This document shows, piece by piece, positions 1 to 7,545 of a DNA stretch of 26,303 nt. The position numbers and the translations under genes were made by a program. The DNA is from JBHENN01 sp046262015 (GTDB lineage: Bacteria; Actinomycetota; CADDZG01; WHSQ01). Position 1 is the stretch's first letter; every line of letters starts with the position of its first letter. The DNA lies in the NCBI GenBank assembly GCA_046262015.1, contig JBHENN010000054.1:1-26303 (forward strand), written 5' to 3'. The notes beneath the pieces are model-generated. The model was not told the DNA's origin and did no database searches. It saw only the letters and a list, made by a program, of their open reading frames with translations.

Positions 1-139
1 GGGTGAGCCCGTGCCCGGCCGCCCACCCGTCGGCCTCGTCGCGGCGGGCAGTGCGTGCGATCCCGACACCCAAGGCGACGACCAGGGCGATCGGCAGGAG
101 GATGAGCACGAGCTCGAGGGGCCCGAGACCGAGCAGCAT
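1..139 (-). CDS. Single-pass membrane protein, N-terminal fragment (cut by window edge)
   Basis: The first 46 codons of a minus-strand gene that runs off the left edge. The ATG at 139-137 is preceded by a good Shine-Dalgarno (GAGAGGAG, about 6 nt upstream), which fixes the start. The protein opens with a hydrophobic stretch (about residues 8-28, rich in Leu/Ile/Val/Ala), followed by an Arg-rich, then acidic, hydrophilic segment (RTARRDEADG). This is the pattern of one N-terminal transmembrane helix with a cytoplasmic tail. The GLGPLEL opening is faintly TatA-like, but the FG hinge of TatA is absent, so I do not call it Tat. Function unknown. It is transcribed divergently from the flavoprotein gene at 299 across a palindrome-rich promoter and may share its control. 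Confidence 0.6.
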   Translation of the reverse strand, partial: MLLGLGPLELVLILLPIALVVALGVGIARTARRDEADGWAAGHGLT

Positions 140-167
140 GAGGTTCTCCTCTCGAAGGGTCGTAGGT

Positions 168-213
168 ATGTATCGATACATCGGGCGGCCCGATGTGTCA
201 AGTGCTTGATACA
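168..213. promoter_or_regulatory. Cluster of overlapping palindromes, probable repressor operator
   Basis: Three inverted repeats overlap in 46 bp between divergent genes. ATGTATCGATACAT (168-181) is a perfect 14-bp palindrome. The arms 175-186 and 188-199 pair with one mismatch around a single central base. TGTGTCAAG (194-202) and CTTGATACA (205-213) pair at 8 of 9 positions across a 2-nt gap. The recurring half-site is TGTATC/GATACA, present at 169-174 and 175-180, as TGTGTC at 194-199, and again at 208-213. Palindromes of this kind are typical binding sites for dimeric repressors such as the TetR family. No regulator gene is visible inside the window. Confidence 0.6.
173..201 (-). promoter_or_regulatory. 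Candidate sigma-70-type promoter for the leftward membrane protein
   Basis: On the minus strand a consensus -35 TTGACA lies at 201-196. After a 17-nt spacer comes TATCGA (178-173), a weak -10. It reads toward the gene starting at 139. Both elements lie inside the palindrome cluster, so repressor binding there would block transcription. The weak -10 keeps confidence modest. Confidence 0.35.
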
Positions 214-298
214 ATCCGCCTCGACCGATACTTGAGCCCCACCGACCGCTCACCGCCGCCCAACGGGGCCGCGGTCGGCCCGAGGAGAGGAGCCGAGC

Positions 299-709
299 AT
301 GACCCCAGACGAGGTCCGTGCGTTCGTGGCCGCCAACCACCGCGCCGTGCTGATAACGCGCAGCACCGACGACCGCCTGCAGACGTCGCCGGTCACGGTC
401 GGGGTCGGCGACCGCGGCGAGATCGTGATCAGCAGCCGGGAAACGGCTTACAAGGTGCGCAACCTGCGGCGCGACCCGCGCGCGACCCTGTGCATCTTCA
501 CCGACGCGTTCTTCGGGCAGTGGGTCCAGGTCGACGGCGCCGCAGACATCCTGTCCCTCCCCGAGGCCATGGAGCCGTTGGTCGAGTACTACCGGGCGAT
601 CCGGGGCGAGCACCCCGATTGGGACGACTACCGGTCGGTGATGGAGCGAGAGAAGCGCCTGCTGATCCGGGTGCCGGTCGAGCGGGTCGGGCCCACGAGG
701 ATGGGTTAG
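299..709 (+). CDS. PPOX-class (pyridoxamine 5'-phosphate oxidase fold) F420/FMN-dependent enzyme
   Basis: A 136-aa protein of the split-barrel flavoprotein family, the size of the short actinobacterial F420-dependent PPOX enzymes (Rv1155-like). The N-terminus (HRAVLITRSTDDRLQTSPV) and the later stretch with RETAYKVRNLRRDPRATLCIF follow the usual pattern: an opening strand that reads 'its own specificity', then a basic K-x-R-N-L-R-R-DPR cofactor-phosphate segment. The ATG at 299 has a strong purine-rich ribosome site (GAGGAGAGGAG) about 5 nt upstream. Its TAG overlaps the TAA of the convergent dehydratase gene by 4 nt. Its promoter must lie in or next to the palindromes at 168-213. Whether the cofactor is F420, FMN or heme cannot be told from sequence, and the substrate is unknown. 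Confidence 0.8.
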   Translation: MTPDEVRAFVAANHRAVLITRSTDDRLQTSPVTVGVGDRGEIVISSRETAYKVRNLRRDPRATLCIFTDAFFGQWVQVDGAADILSLPEAMEPLVEYYRAIRGEHPDWDDYRSVMEREKRLLIRVPVERVGPTRMG

Positions 710-993
710 CCGAGCGTCTGCTCGATGTCGGCGGCGAGGTCGAAGTCGATCGGCGTCAAGCCGTCCTCCGAATGGGTCGTGAGCACGAGCTTGACCCGGT
801 TGTAACGGATGTCGATGTCGGGGTGGTGGTCGTACCGGTCGGCCAGCTTGGCCACGCCCTGGACGAACTTGACCGCGGACGCGAAGTCGTCGAACTCGTA
901 GACCTTCTGGATCTCGGTGCCCTCTCTCTCCCAATCGGCGCCGAGCTCGGTAAGGCGTTGTTCGATCTCTTCTTCGTCCAGAAGATCGACCAC
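706..993 (-). CDS. Pterin-4a-carbinolamine dehydratase (4a-hydroxytetrahydrobiopterin dehydratase)
   Basis: A 95-aa protein, the full length of this family. It dehydrates 4a-hydroxytetrahydropterin in the cytoplasm, recycling the pterin cofactor of aromatic hydroxylases. The pattern ELGADWEREGTEIQKVYEFDDF, followed by YDHHPDIDIRYNRVKLVLTTH, carries the conserved His-His-Pro-[DE] of the active site and the second His in TTH. I chose the GTG at 993-991 because AAGGAGAG lies 7-8 nt upstream and the conserved fold starts soon after; an upstream extension to 1062 has no family similarity. No aromatic hydroxylase is in the window, so the partner is unknown. It is divergent from the LLM oxidoreductase at 1110. 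Confidence 0.88.
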   Translation of the reverse strand: MVDLLDEEEIEQRLTELGADWEREGTEIQKVYEFDDFASAVKFVQGVAKLADRYDHHPDIDIRYNRVKLVLTTHSEDGLTPIDFDLAADIEQTLG

Positions 994-1109
994 TTCTCGC
1001 TCTCCTTGTCGGAGGTCCGGGCGCTCTCGGGGGGAAGATACCGCGGCTCCAGGGCGGCGCAAGTCGGGCGGCTATAGTGCCGCCTCCTCATCGAACGAAC
1101 GGAGGCCAG

Positions 1110-2126
1110 GTGGACTACGGCTGCGGTGTCGGCGGCCCGCTGGCGATGATCGGGGACATGGCCGGGCTCGTCGAGAAGGCCGGCTTCGAGTCGTGCTGGG
1201 CCGCCGAGACGACGCACACGGCGTTCGTGACGGCCGCGGCCGCGATCGCGGGGACCTCGACGATCACCGTCGGGACCGCGATCGCGCTTGCGTTCCCCCG
1301 GTCGCCGACGATCACAGCCATGACGGCCGCCGATCTTGACGAGTTGTCGGGCGGACGATTCATCCTGGGCCTCGGAACGCAGGTCAAGCGCATCAACGAA
1401 GAGCGTTTCTCGGTCAAGTTCGAACACCCCGTCCGCAAGCTCAAGGAGTACGTGCAGGCGATGCGCGTCGTATGGGCTGCCAACCGGGGCGAAGACGTCA
1501 CCTTCGAGGGCGAGTTCTACACGATCACCCGTCCCACCTTCGGAGGTCGCAGACAACCCCCGCCCCGCGACATCCCCGTCTACTTTGCTGCGGTCGGCAA
1601 GGTGATGGCGCGCGCATGCGGCGAGGTGGCCGACGGGTTGATCGGTCATCCGCTGGCGTCGCCGAAGTACCTCGCCGAGATCATCCGGCCGGCGATCGAA
1701 CAAGGCGCCGAACGGGCCGGTCGTCCGTCTGCCGAGTGCAATCTCACCGCTGCCCCCATGGTGTCGATCGCCGACGACGTCGATCTCGCACGCCGCGAGG
1801 TCAAGCTTCAGATCGCCTTCTACGCAACGACCCGGACCTACACGCCGATCCTCGAGTTGCACGGCAAGGCATCGCTCGTCCCGGAGCTGCGCGCCGCGTT
1901 CGCATCCAAGGACAAGGAGCGGATGATCGCTCTGATCGACGACGAGCTGTGCGACGCGATCGCGGTCGCCGGCCGCCCCGATGAGGCGCGCGACCGCCTG
2001 GAGCAGTGGGCGGGGCTCACCGACCGCATCATGTTCGGTGTTCCGTGGTACGGCCCTTCGTTCGAGCGGATGCTGGAGAACGGCCGGGCGATCATCGAGA
2101 CCTTCGGTCGTCGGCCGGCGCGTTAG
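1110..2126 (+). CDS. LLM-class F420-dependent oxidoreductase (luciferase-like TIM barrel)
   Basis: A 338-aa luciferase-like monooxygenase-family protein. Typical elements are the opening strand, the stretch with GFESCWAAETTHT, the strand TITVGTAIALAFPRSP, the segment LDELSGGRFILGLGTQVKRINEERF and the later PVYFAAVGKVMARACGEVADG. Members bind the deazaflavin F420 or FMN and transfer hydride to varied substrates. The start is GTG at 1110, preceded by ACGGAGG (1099-1105, 4 nt away). An in-frame GTG at 1077 would add eleven residues with no family resemblance. A TATAGT -10-like box at 1073-1078 would put transcription start near 1085. The gene ends 9 nt before the converging end of the mce operon. 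Substrate unknown. Confidence 0.85.
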   Translation: MDYGCGVGGPLAMIGDMAGLVEKAGFESCWAAETTHTAFVTAAAAIAGTSTITVGTAIALAFPRSPTITAMTAADLDELSGGRFILGLGTQVKRINEERFSVKFEHPVRKLKEYVQAMRVVWAANRGEDVTFEGEFYTITRPTFGGRRQPPPRDIPVYFAAVGKVMARACGEVADGLIGHPLASPKYLAEIIRPAIEQGAERAGRPSAECNLTAAPMVSIADDVDLARREVKLQIAFYATTRTYTPILELHGKASLVPELRAAFASKDKERMIALIDDELCDAIAVAGRPDEARDRLEQWAGLTDRIMFGVPWYGPSFERMLENGRAIIETFGRRPAR

Positions 2127-2135
2127 GCGGGGCCC

Positions 2136-2759
2136 TTAGGCCGATTGCTCGCTGAGTATCTCGACCTGGTCTGCGAGCCATCCGCCGTCCTGTGTCTTCA
2201 CCAGGATCACCTTGAGGACGTACAGGAAGGTCCGCCCTTCGGGGTTATCGGTCGACTGCGTCGTCTGGCTGACGCGCGCCAGCGCGACCGCCTCGGACGA
2301 CGAGCGGAACGACACGTCGGGGCCTTCCACGATCTGCCCCCGGGATGATGCCGCCGCGCTGGCGAGCGCCTTGCCGAGACCTTGCGAGACGAGGCGGTCG
2401 TATTGATCGCGGAACGTGCCGGTAGCCAGCTCGCGGATCTGCGCGGCGCGCTGATCGAGGTTGGTCGAGTCGTAGTTCATCAGCAGCGTGATGACCTCCG
2501 TGGCACGCGTCTCAGCGGCGTCCCGCTCGCCTGCGAGGAACGACGTGACCTCGCTCGGCTGGGCGTCCTTGCTCTGCGCCCACAGGAGCGCGAACGTCGC
2601 CGCCAGTGCACCGGCGAGGACGAGACCTGCGACCAGGACCGGTACGGCGCGCCGCCGCGATCCCGCCTCGACCGAGCGCGGGTCCGCGCCGGCGCCGGGG
2701 TCCGGGCGGTGGGACGGAGCGCCCTCGTAGGGGACGGCCTCGTCGGTCACTCGGGCCAT
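2136..2759 (-). CDS. Mce-associated membrane protein (Mas-like)
   Basis: Last gene of the mce operon, 207 aa. Residues 1-35 are hydrophilic and Pro/Gly/Asp-rich. One transmembrane helix follows (about 38-60, VPVLVAGLVLAGALAATFAL). The exported remainder begins with an amphipathic helix (DAAETRATEVITLLMNYD) and ends in a mixed alpha/beta domain. This matches the Mas proteins that close actinobacterial mce operons and belong to the wider cone-fold group with VirB8-like domains. They are thought to support assembly or stability of the Mce transporter; no catalytic residues are expected. The ATG at 2759 lies 13 nt after the MceF stop. The upstream ribosome site is weak, so translation may depend on coupling. 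Confidence 0.8.
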   Translation of the reverse strand: MARVTDEAVPYEGAPSHRPDPGAGADPRSVEAGSRRRAVPVLVAGLVLAGALAATFALLWAQSKDAQPSEVTSFLAGERDAAETRATEVITLLMNYDSTNLDQRAAQIRELATGTFRDQYDRLVSQGLGKALASAAASSRGQIVEGPDVSFRSSSEAVALARVSQTTQSTDNPEGRTFLYVLKVILVKTQDGGWLADQVEILSEQSA

Positions 2760-2772
2760 CCGCGGCCCGCCA

Positions 2773-4002
2773 CTAGATCCCGTTCAGGTAGAACAACGAC
2801 CACGACCAGCCGCCCATGCGCGCCGGGAGCGAGGGACCGGGCGACATGCTGGGCCGGTTGCCGAGCCCAAGACCGCCGAGAGCCGGGTACGAGCCGGCGG
2901 GCGCGGCCCGTGATGCCGCGTCGCCCGCAAGCGCGCGCGCCGCCCCACCACCGCGCGGGCCGAGGCCACAGCGCGCGTTCTTGGGCGGCTTGCGCTCGCG
3001 GCGGTTCTCGGGCCCCCTGCGGTCGGTGCCGTAGCTGCATCCCTCCTGCTGGCTCTCCTGGACCAGCCCGAAGCGGATAAGCCCGGTCTCCGGCTCGAAC
3101 GCACGCACGACCTTGTACAACGCCGTCGGCAGGTGGGTGAGCATCCGGTTGAGATCCTCGGAGTGCTGCGCCTGTATCGAGTTGAGCTCGGCGAGGTCGG
3201 CCAGGACGGCGTACAACTCGGGCCGGCGCTCGCGGATCAGCGCGACGATCTCGTCGGACGAGAGGTTGGTGCCCTCCAGGAGCCGCTCCAGGGCGGCGGT
3301 GCTCCCTCCGAGCGACGCGCTCACGGTCACGAGGTCCTCGACGGCCGCCTTGAAGTCCTCCTGCGATCGAAGGAACGCGCCGCCGACCTTGGTTCCCCCT
3401 CGAAGGAGGCTCTCGATGTCGCCGGAGCGGTCCGCGAACAGATCGGCCAGCTCCGCGGTCGATTCCAGGATCGTTGCGATGTCGGGTCCCCGCCCGGTCA
3501 GGCCGACGCCGAGGGAGTCGACCGCGCCCTCGAGCGACTCCGGCGGCACTCCCCGCAGCACGTTCTCGAGCGTCGTCAGCAGCTCCTGGGTGCTGACCGG
3601 GATCGTGGTCTGCGACATCGGTATCTCGGCGCCGTCGCCGAGGTAGGGACCCGAGCTGGATGCCGGGAGGAGATCTACGAACTGCTCCCCGACCGCGCTC
3701 TTGAACATGACGCGCGCCTCGACGTCGCGCGCCGGGATCTTGGTCTCGCTCCCGATGCGGAGTTCGATCTTCACACCCTCGGGGACGATCTCCATCGTTC
3801 CGACCTGCCCCACGGTGATCCCGCGGTAGGTGACCTCCTGGTTCGTGAACACGCCCCCCGCATCGGGGAAGAACGCGTACACCGAGTAGCGTTCCTCGAG
3901 GACCGACAGCACCTGGGTCGCCATCGCATAGATCAAGCCCACGGCCAGGATCCCGAACGCCGCGACGTTGATCTTGATCCGGGTCTTCTCGGCGATGGCC
4001 AT
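2773..4002 (-). CDS. mceF: MCE-family protein, position F of the operon
   Basis: A 409-aa MCE/MlaD-domain protein. It has an N-terminal membrane anchor (about residues 10-32), an MCE domain (about 38-115: YSVYAFFPDAGGVFTNQEV, then the strand YRGITVGQVGTMEIV and the FKSAVGEQFVDLLP motif), a long helical region of heptad-like Leu/Ala repeats (about 135-310), and a Gly/Pro/Arg-rich tail of about 70 residues. In characterised Mce systems the six MCE subunits form a hexamer whose helices build a periplasmic tunnel for lipid. The start ATG (4002-4000) overlaps the preceding TGA by one base (TGATG) and has GAGGAG just upstream. The positively charged low-complexity tail is probably disordered. Confidence 0.88.
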   Translation of the reverse strand: MAIAEKTRIKINVAAFGILAVGLIYAMATQVLSVLEERYSVYAFFPDAGGVFTNQEVTYRGITVGQVGTMEIVPEGVKIELRIGSETKIPARDVEARVMFKSAVGEQFVDLLPASSSGPYLGDGAEIPMSQTTIPVSTQELLTTLENVLRGVPPESLEGAVDSLGVGLTGRGPDIATILESTAELADLFADRSGDIESLLRGGTKVGGAFLRSQEDFKAAVEDLVTVSASLGGSTAALERLLEGTNLSSDEIVALIRERRPELYAVLADLAELNSIQAQHSEDLNRMLTHLPTALYKVVRAFEPETGLIRFGLVQESQQEGCSYGTDRRGPENRRERKPPKNARCGLGPRGGGAARALAGDAASRAAPAGSYPALGGLGLGNRPSMSPGPSLPARMGGWSWSLFYLNGI

Positions 4003-5075
4003 CAGTCGGCTCCTCGGAGCGGCTGGCGGAGGATCAGCTCGATCCCACGGCCGGTGGCCGGCGGCGCGGGAGCACCCGATCGGGACGCGCGGTCCGGATC
4101 GTCCGTCCGGTCGTTCTGCGGACAGGTGGTGCCTTGGCCGAAGCTCTCCGGCATTGCCTGGCAGACGTCTAGCTGCAGGTAGTCCCCGGGCATCGACTCG
4201 GGGAACCACTGAAGGAAGGTGGCGAGCGTCCGCAACGCCTCGTCGAGGTCGGCGCTGTTGGCTGCAAGGGTGCGCAGCCCCGGCCGCAGGCGCGCGAACT
4301 GCTTGTTCAGGCCGCCCTCGGTCTGACCGAGCAGCTGCACGCTTATCTTGGTGAAACGGTCCAGGGCGAACAAGAGGTCCTGGAGCTCTTGCTTCTGCTC
4401 GTTGAGCACCTTGGAGGAACCCGCGAAGGTCTCGAGGAAGGTCTCGAGCGTCCCCTGATCGGCGAGGATCGTCTGCGCGACCGAGTCGAGCGAGTCCACC
4501 GCCGCACCCACCTGGTCCTTCTTGTCGGCCAGCAGCCCGGTGAAGCGGCGCAAGCGAGCGAGGACCTCCCGGACGTCGCCCGTGTGGTCCTCGAGGATCC
4601 TGGCTTGCGACGAGGTGAAGCGGTTGAGCTGTTCGAGGTTGCCGCTCCCCAGGATGGTCGCGAGCTGGGCGAAGACATCCTCGAGCTCGCTCGCCTTGCC
4701 CGTGTCCTCGACGCCGATCACGTCGCCGCTCTCGAGGTACGGCGGACCCTCGGTCCTGGGGCTCAGCTCGACGAACTTCTCGCCGAGCAATGAGGTCGTT
4801 CGGACGGTCGCCTGTACGTCCGCGGGTATCCGTTGTCCCTCGTCGATGCACATCGTCACGCGTGCAGTGAAGCCATCGAGCGAGATGTCCTGGATCCTGC
4901 CCACCTCGACGTCGGACGCCTGCACGTTGGCGTTCTTGACGAGATCGCCGACCTGCTCGAACTCGGCGATGAGGCTCATGCCGCCGCACTGCGGCGCGAC
5001 CCCGACGAGCGCGCACGAGCTCCCCGCGAGGGACATCGCCAGCGCGAGGGCGAGGCCGGCGCGACGATGGCTCAT
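4002..5075 (-). CDS. mceE: MCE-family lipoprotein, position E (LprK-like)
   Basis: A 357-aa MCE protein with a lipoprotein-like signal peptide: RR, a hydrophobic core, then LAGSSC with Cys at about residue 21. In mycobacterial mce operons the fifth MCE protein is likewise the lipoprotein, so position and signal agree. The MCE domain covers about residues 35-110 (SLIAEFEQVGDLVKNANVQ, then VRTTSLLGEKFVELSP). A helical tunnel region with AVDSLDSVAQTIL and related repeats follows, then a Pro/Ala/Arg-rich end. The start is ATG 5075, in a 4-nt ATGA overlap with the previous stop; a TTG nine bases upstream is less likely. The residues before the Cys (G-S-S) depart from the strict lipobox L-[AS]-[GA]-C, so lipidation is probable, not certain. 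Confidence 0.88.
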   Translation of the reverse strand: MSHRRAGLALALAMSLAGSSCALVGVAPQCGGMSLIAEFEQVGDLVKNANVQASDVEVGRIQDISLDGFTARVTMCIDEGQRIPADVQATVRTTSLLGEKFVELSPRTEGPPYLESGDVIGVEDTGKASELEDVFAQLATILGSGNLEQLNRFTSSQARILEDHTGDVREVLARLRRFTGLLADKKDQVGAAVDSLDSVAQTILADQGTLETFLETFAGSSKVLNEQKQELQDLLFALDRFTKISVQLLGQTEGGLNKQFARLRPGLRTLAANSADLDEALRTLATFLQWFPESMPGDYLQLDVCQAMPESFGQGTTCPQNDRTDDPDRASRSGAPAPPATGRGIELILRQPLRGAD

Positions 5076-6571
5076 CGCGACCAACCCAGGAACCCGAGGA
5101 ACCCGCGGACCCAGGTGCCCAAGCCCTCGCCGACCGAGCCCCCGTCAGCGGTGGGCACCACGGTGGCGCCCGCCGCGTTCCCGGTGAGGCCCGCGTCGTC
5201 AGCGTCCTCGTCGGCGGCATCGTCGACGGGCGCCAGCACCCCGGGCTCGGACCCCTCCAGGAGGTCATCCAACAGCGCGTCCACCGAGCCGGTCTTGTCG
5301 ATCGCGTCGGCGAGCTCGTGGCATCGGCGGGCGAGCCGCTTGAGCTGTTCCTTCAGCGGGCGCACCACGCCGGCAAGGGCATCCTGCGGTATGCCGTCGA
5401 CGCCTTCGACGCGTTTGACCTGTCGCTTCACCCGGCGCGTTCCTTCCTCGCACTCGAGCAGGGCGCGTGCGCCTACCAGCGTCGCGCGGTCCGCCGGCGC
5501 AGGGGAGCGTGGCCGTCCTCCGCCCGGGCACATGTCCTTGACGAGGTCCTCCAGCGCCTCCTTGAGCGGGTCGGGCAGCCCCTCGATGTCCTCCTTGAGC
5601 CCCTCGCAGAACTTGGCGTTGCTGTTGTCGCGGATGTCGACCGAGTTGATAGGTGGCGGGTGGTAGGCGTTCGAGAGGCCCTGCGCGACGACGGGCAGCC
5701 ACTGCAGGGACTGCTCGAAGGACGCACGGTTGTCGAGGATGGCGGACGCGATCCTGCCCGCGAGAGCGAGATCCCGTCCGAGCGTCCCGCGATGGTCGCG
5801 CACGAGGTCCCCGACCTCGTGGGTCAGGCCGGCGAGGTTGGCCAGGGTGCCTTCGAGGTCGGCGCGGCTCTCGGCCAGCGTGCGCATGGTCACCGCGAAG
5901 TTGCGGTTCAGTGACCCAAGGGAGCCGGCGCGCGTGGCGAGCGTTCCGAACAGCTGATCGAGGTTGGCTATCAACGCGGAGATGTCTCCCCTCGCTCCGG
6001 CCAACGTCCGGGTGAGCTCGGAGGTGTTGATCAGGGTGCCCCTCAGGTCGTCCTCCCGGTCGGTGAGGGTCTCGTCGAGCTCGACAATGAGCTCGCCGAG
6101 CGCGCCGGGCTCGCCCTTCTTGCCGGGCTGGATCGCGTCGAGGAGCTTCTTGAGCTGCCTGAAGACGTCGTCGAGCTCGGCCGGGATCTGGGTGCGGTCG
6201 AGGTCGATGACCGCGCCGTCCTCGAGTGCCGGACCGCCCTCGTACACCGGGGCGAGCTGGATGTAGCGGTCGGCGATCACCGAGATAGGCACGATCTGTG
6301 CGAACGCGTCCGCCGGCACCTTGTGCTCGTCGGAGATCTCCATAACGACCTTGACCCGCTCTCCTTGGGGTTCTATGTCGGTGACGGTCCCCACCGGGAC
6401 GCCGAGGATGTCGACGTCGGATTTCTCGAACAACCCGATCGCCTTCTCGAAGTAGGCGGTCACCGTGTAGGTGCCGTCGTCGGTGGAACGGCCGCCGGCG
6501 ACGAGCGCTCCCGCGCCGAGCAGGGTCAGCGCCACGGCGGCATAGGCCAGGGGCTTCACGTATCGCCTCAT
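5072..6571 (-). CDS. mceD: MCE-family protein, position D, with long C-terminal extension
   Basis: A 499-aa protein, the longest of the six. A membrane anchor (about residues 8-26) leads into the MCE domain (about 34-112: YTVTAYFEKAIGLFEKSDV, VDILGVPVGTVTDIEP, VISVIADRYIQLAP-like core). A helical region with Leu/Ala heptads follows (about 130-300). After about residue 320 a roughly 180-residue extension has four Cys, basic helices (RRVKRQVKRVEG), and an acidic Asp/Ala-rich stretch near the end (DDAADEDADDAG). The ATG at 6571 overlaps the MceC stop by 4 nt (ATGA), and GCAAGGA in the end of mceC serves as the ribosome site. The extension is the most individual part of this operon and has no function I recognise. 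Confidence 0.87.
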   Translation of the reverse strand: MRRYVKPLAYAAVALTLLGAGALVAGGRSTDDGTYTVTAYFEKAIGLFEKSDVDILGVPVGTVTDIEPQGERVKVVMEISDEHKVPADAFAQIVPISVIADRYIQLAPVYEGGPALEDGAVIDLDRTQIPAELDDVFRQLKKLLDAIQPGKKGEPGALGELIVELDETLTDREDDLRGTLINTSELTRTLAGARGDISALIANLDQLFGTLATRAGSLGSLNRNFAVTMRTLAESRADLEGTLANLAGLTHEVGDLVRDHRGTLGRDLALAGRIASAILDNRASFEQSLQWLPVVAQGLSNAYHPPPINSVDIRDNSNAKFCEGLKEDIEGLPDPLKEALEDLVKDMCPGGGRPRSPAPADRATLVGARALLECEEGTRRVKRQVKRVEGVDGIPQDALAGVVRPLKEQLKRLARRCHELADAIDKTGSVDALLDDLLEGSEPGVLAPVDDAADEDADDAGLTGNAAGATVVPTADGGSVGEGLGTWVRGFLGFLGWSR

Positions 6572-7545
6572 CCTTGCTCACATCCCGCAGTGAGGATCAG
6601 CGCGCACGTGTAGATGTCGGCCCACGGGCCCTGCGTGAGAATGGAGCCGAAGTAGCGGGACGACGGTCCGACGTACTCGAAGGCGACGTCGAGATGCTCG
6701 ACATTCGCCTCGAGCACCACGAGAGCGCGGTGGAGCTTGCTCAGGATCCCGTCGAGGTCGCCACGGTGGTTCCGGATGAGCGACGTGAGCTCTCCGGCCA
6801 TGAACCTGGTCGATTCGAGCAGCGACTGCACGGCCTCACGTTTGCGCGCCACGGTGCCGAGCACTTCGTTGGACGCGTCGATCAGTCGAACGAGCTCGTC
6901 GCCTTCCTCGGCGAGGAGGCCGGTGAGCTCGTCCGCGCCCGCAAGCAGCGAGCGGAGGTCGTCGTCGCGGGCGTTGAGGCCGGCCCCGAGCTCGTTGAGG
7001 CCGCTCAGCGCTTCGCCCACCTCGTCCTTGGCGATCCTCGTCACCTTGGTCAGCTGGACGAGCATCGCGTTCAAGGCCTCGCCGTCGAGGTCCTCGAGCA
7101 CGCCCGTGCCCTGGTTGGCGGCCTGGTAGATCTCGTAGGGAACGCTGGTTCGCTCGAGCGGGATCACATCGCCGTCCTCGAGGTAGGGCTCCCCGCCCTT
7201 GGCTTCGAGGTCGACGAACTTGGTCCCCAGGATGGTGGCCAGCTTGATCTCGGCGGATGCGTCCTTCGGGACCGGGATGTCGTTGGCGATCTCCATCGTC
7301 ACGACCACCCGGTCGCCGTCGAGCTGGATGTCGTTCACGGTCCCGACCTTGATCCCGGCGACTCGCACCTGGTTGTCCGCCTTCAGCCCGGCGGCGTCTT
7401 TGAACTCGGCCTGGACCTCGTAGGCCTGCTTCACGAACGGCAGGCGGTCGAGGTAGAACGCGAAGGTCGTCGCCGCGGCGATGCCCACGATGGAGAACAC
7501 CCCGACGACGAAGGGCGAGCGCTCGCGGAACGTCTTGACGCTCAC
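6568..7545 (-). CDS. mceC: MCE-family protein, position C
   Basis: A 325-aa MCE protein. An N-terminal anchor (SPFVVGVFSIVGIAAATTFA, about residues 9-30) leads into the MCE domain (about 42-118: YEVQAEFKDAAGLKADNQV, VRVAGIKVGTVNDIQL, LATILGTKFVDLEA). A helical segment of Leu-rich repeats then runs to about residue 275. The start is GTG at 7545, giving the 4-nt GTGA overlap found at neighbouring junctions; an ATG 27 nt upstream, inside mceB, would add residues with no family match. The C-terminus has two Cys (TCALILTAGC) that could form a disulfide outside the membrane. Confidence 0.88.
   Translation of the reverse strand: MSVKTFRERSPFVVGVFSIVGIAAATTFAFYLDRLPFVKQAYEVQAEFKDAAGLKADNQVRVAGIKVGTVNDIQLDGDRVVVTMEIANDIPVPKDASAEIKLATILGTKFVDLEAKGGEPYLEDGDVIPLERTSVPYEIYQAANQGTGVLEDLDGEALNAMLVQLTKVTRIAKDEVGEALSGLNELGAGLNARDDDLRSLLAGADELTGLLAEEGDELVRLIDASNEVLGTVARKREAVQSLLESTRFMAGELTSLIRNHRGDLDGILSKLHRALVVLEANVEHLDVAFEYVGPSSRYFGSILTQGPWADIYTCALILTAGCEQG

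Noticed and set aside
1..139. Assignment of the left-edge fragment to TatA
   Set aside because: The GLGPLEL start is similar, but the Phe-Gly hinge and amphipathic helix of TatA are missing in the part that can be seen.
193..1077. Long plus-strand open frame of 294 codons across the flavoprotein and dehydratase genes
   Set aside because: Arg/Pro/Gly-rich translation without family resemblance; it lies out of frame with two clearly recognisable genes and crosses both of their ends.
3133..4182. Plus-strand frames of several hundred codons opposite the mce genes
   Set aside because: High-GC antisense shadows: rich in Arg, Asp, Val and His with no domain pattern, opposite genes with strong family motifs.
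2773..5268. A single 831-codon minus-strand frame suggesting one giant MceE-F protein
   Set aside because: Only its last 409 codons (from ATG 4002) look like a MCE protein; the rest is antiframe to mceE and mceD, which have their own starts in 1- to 4-nt overlaps.
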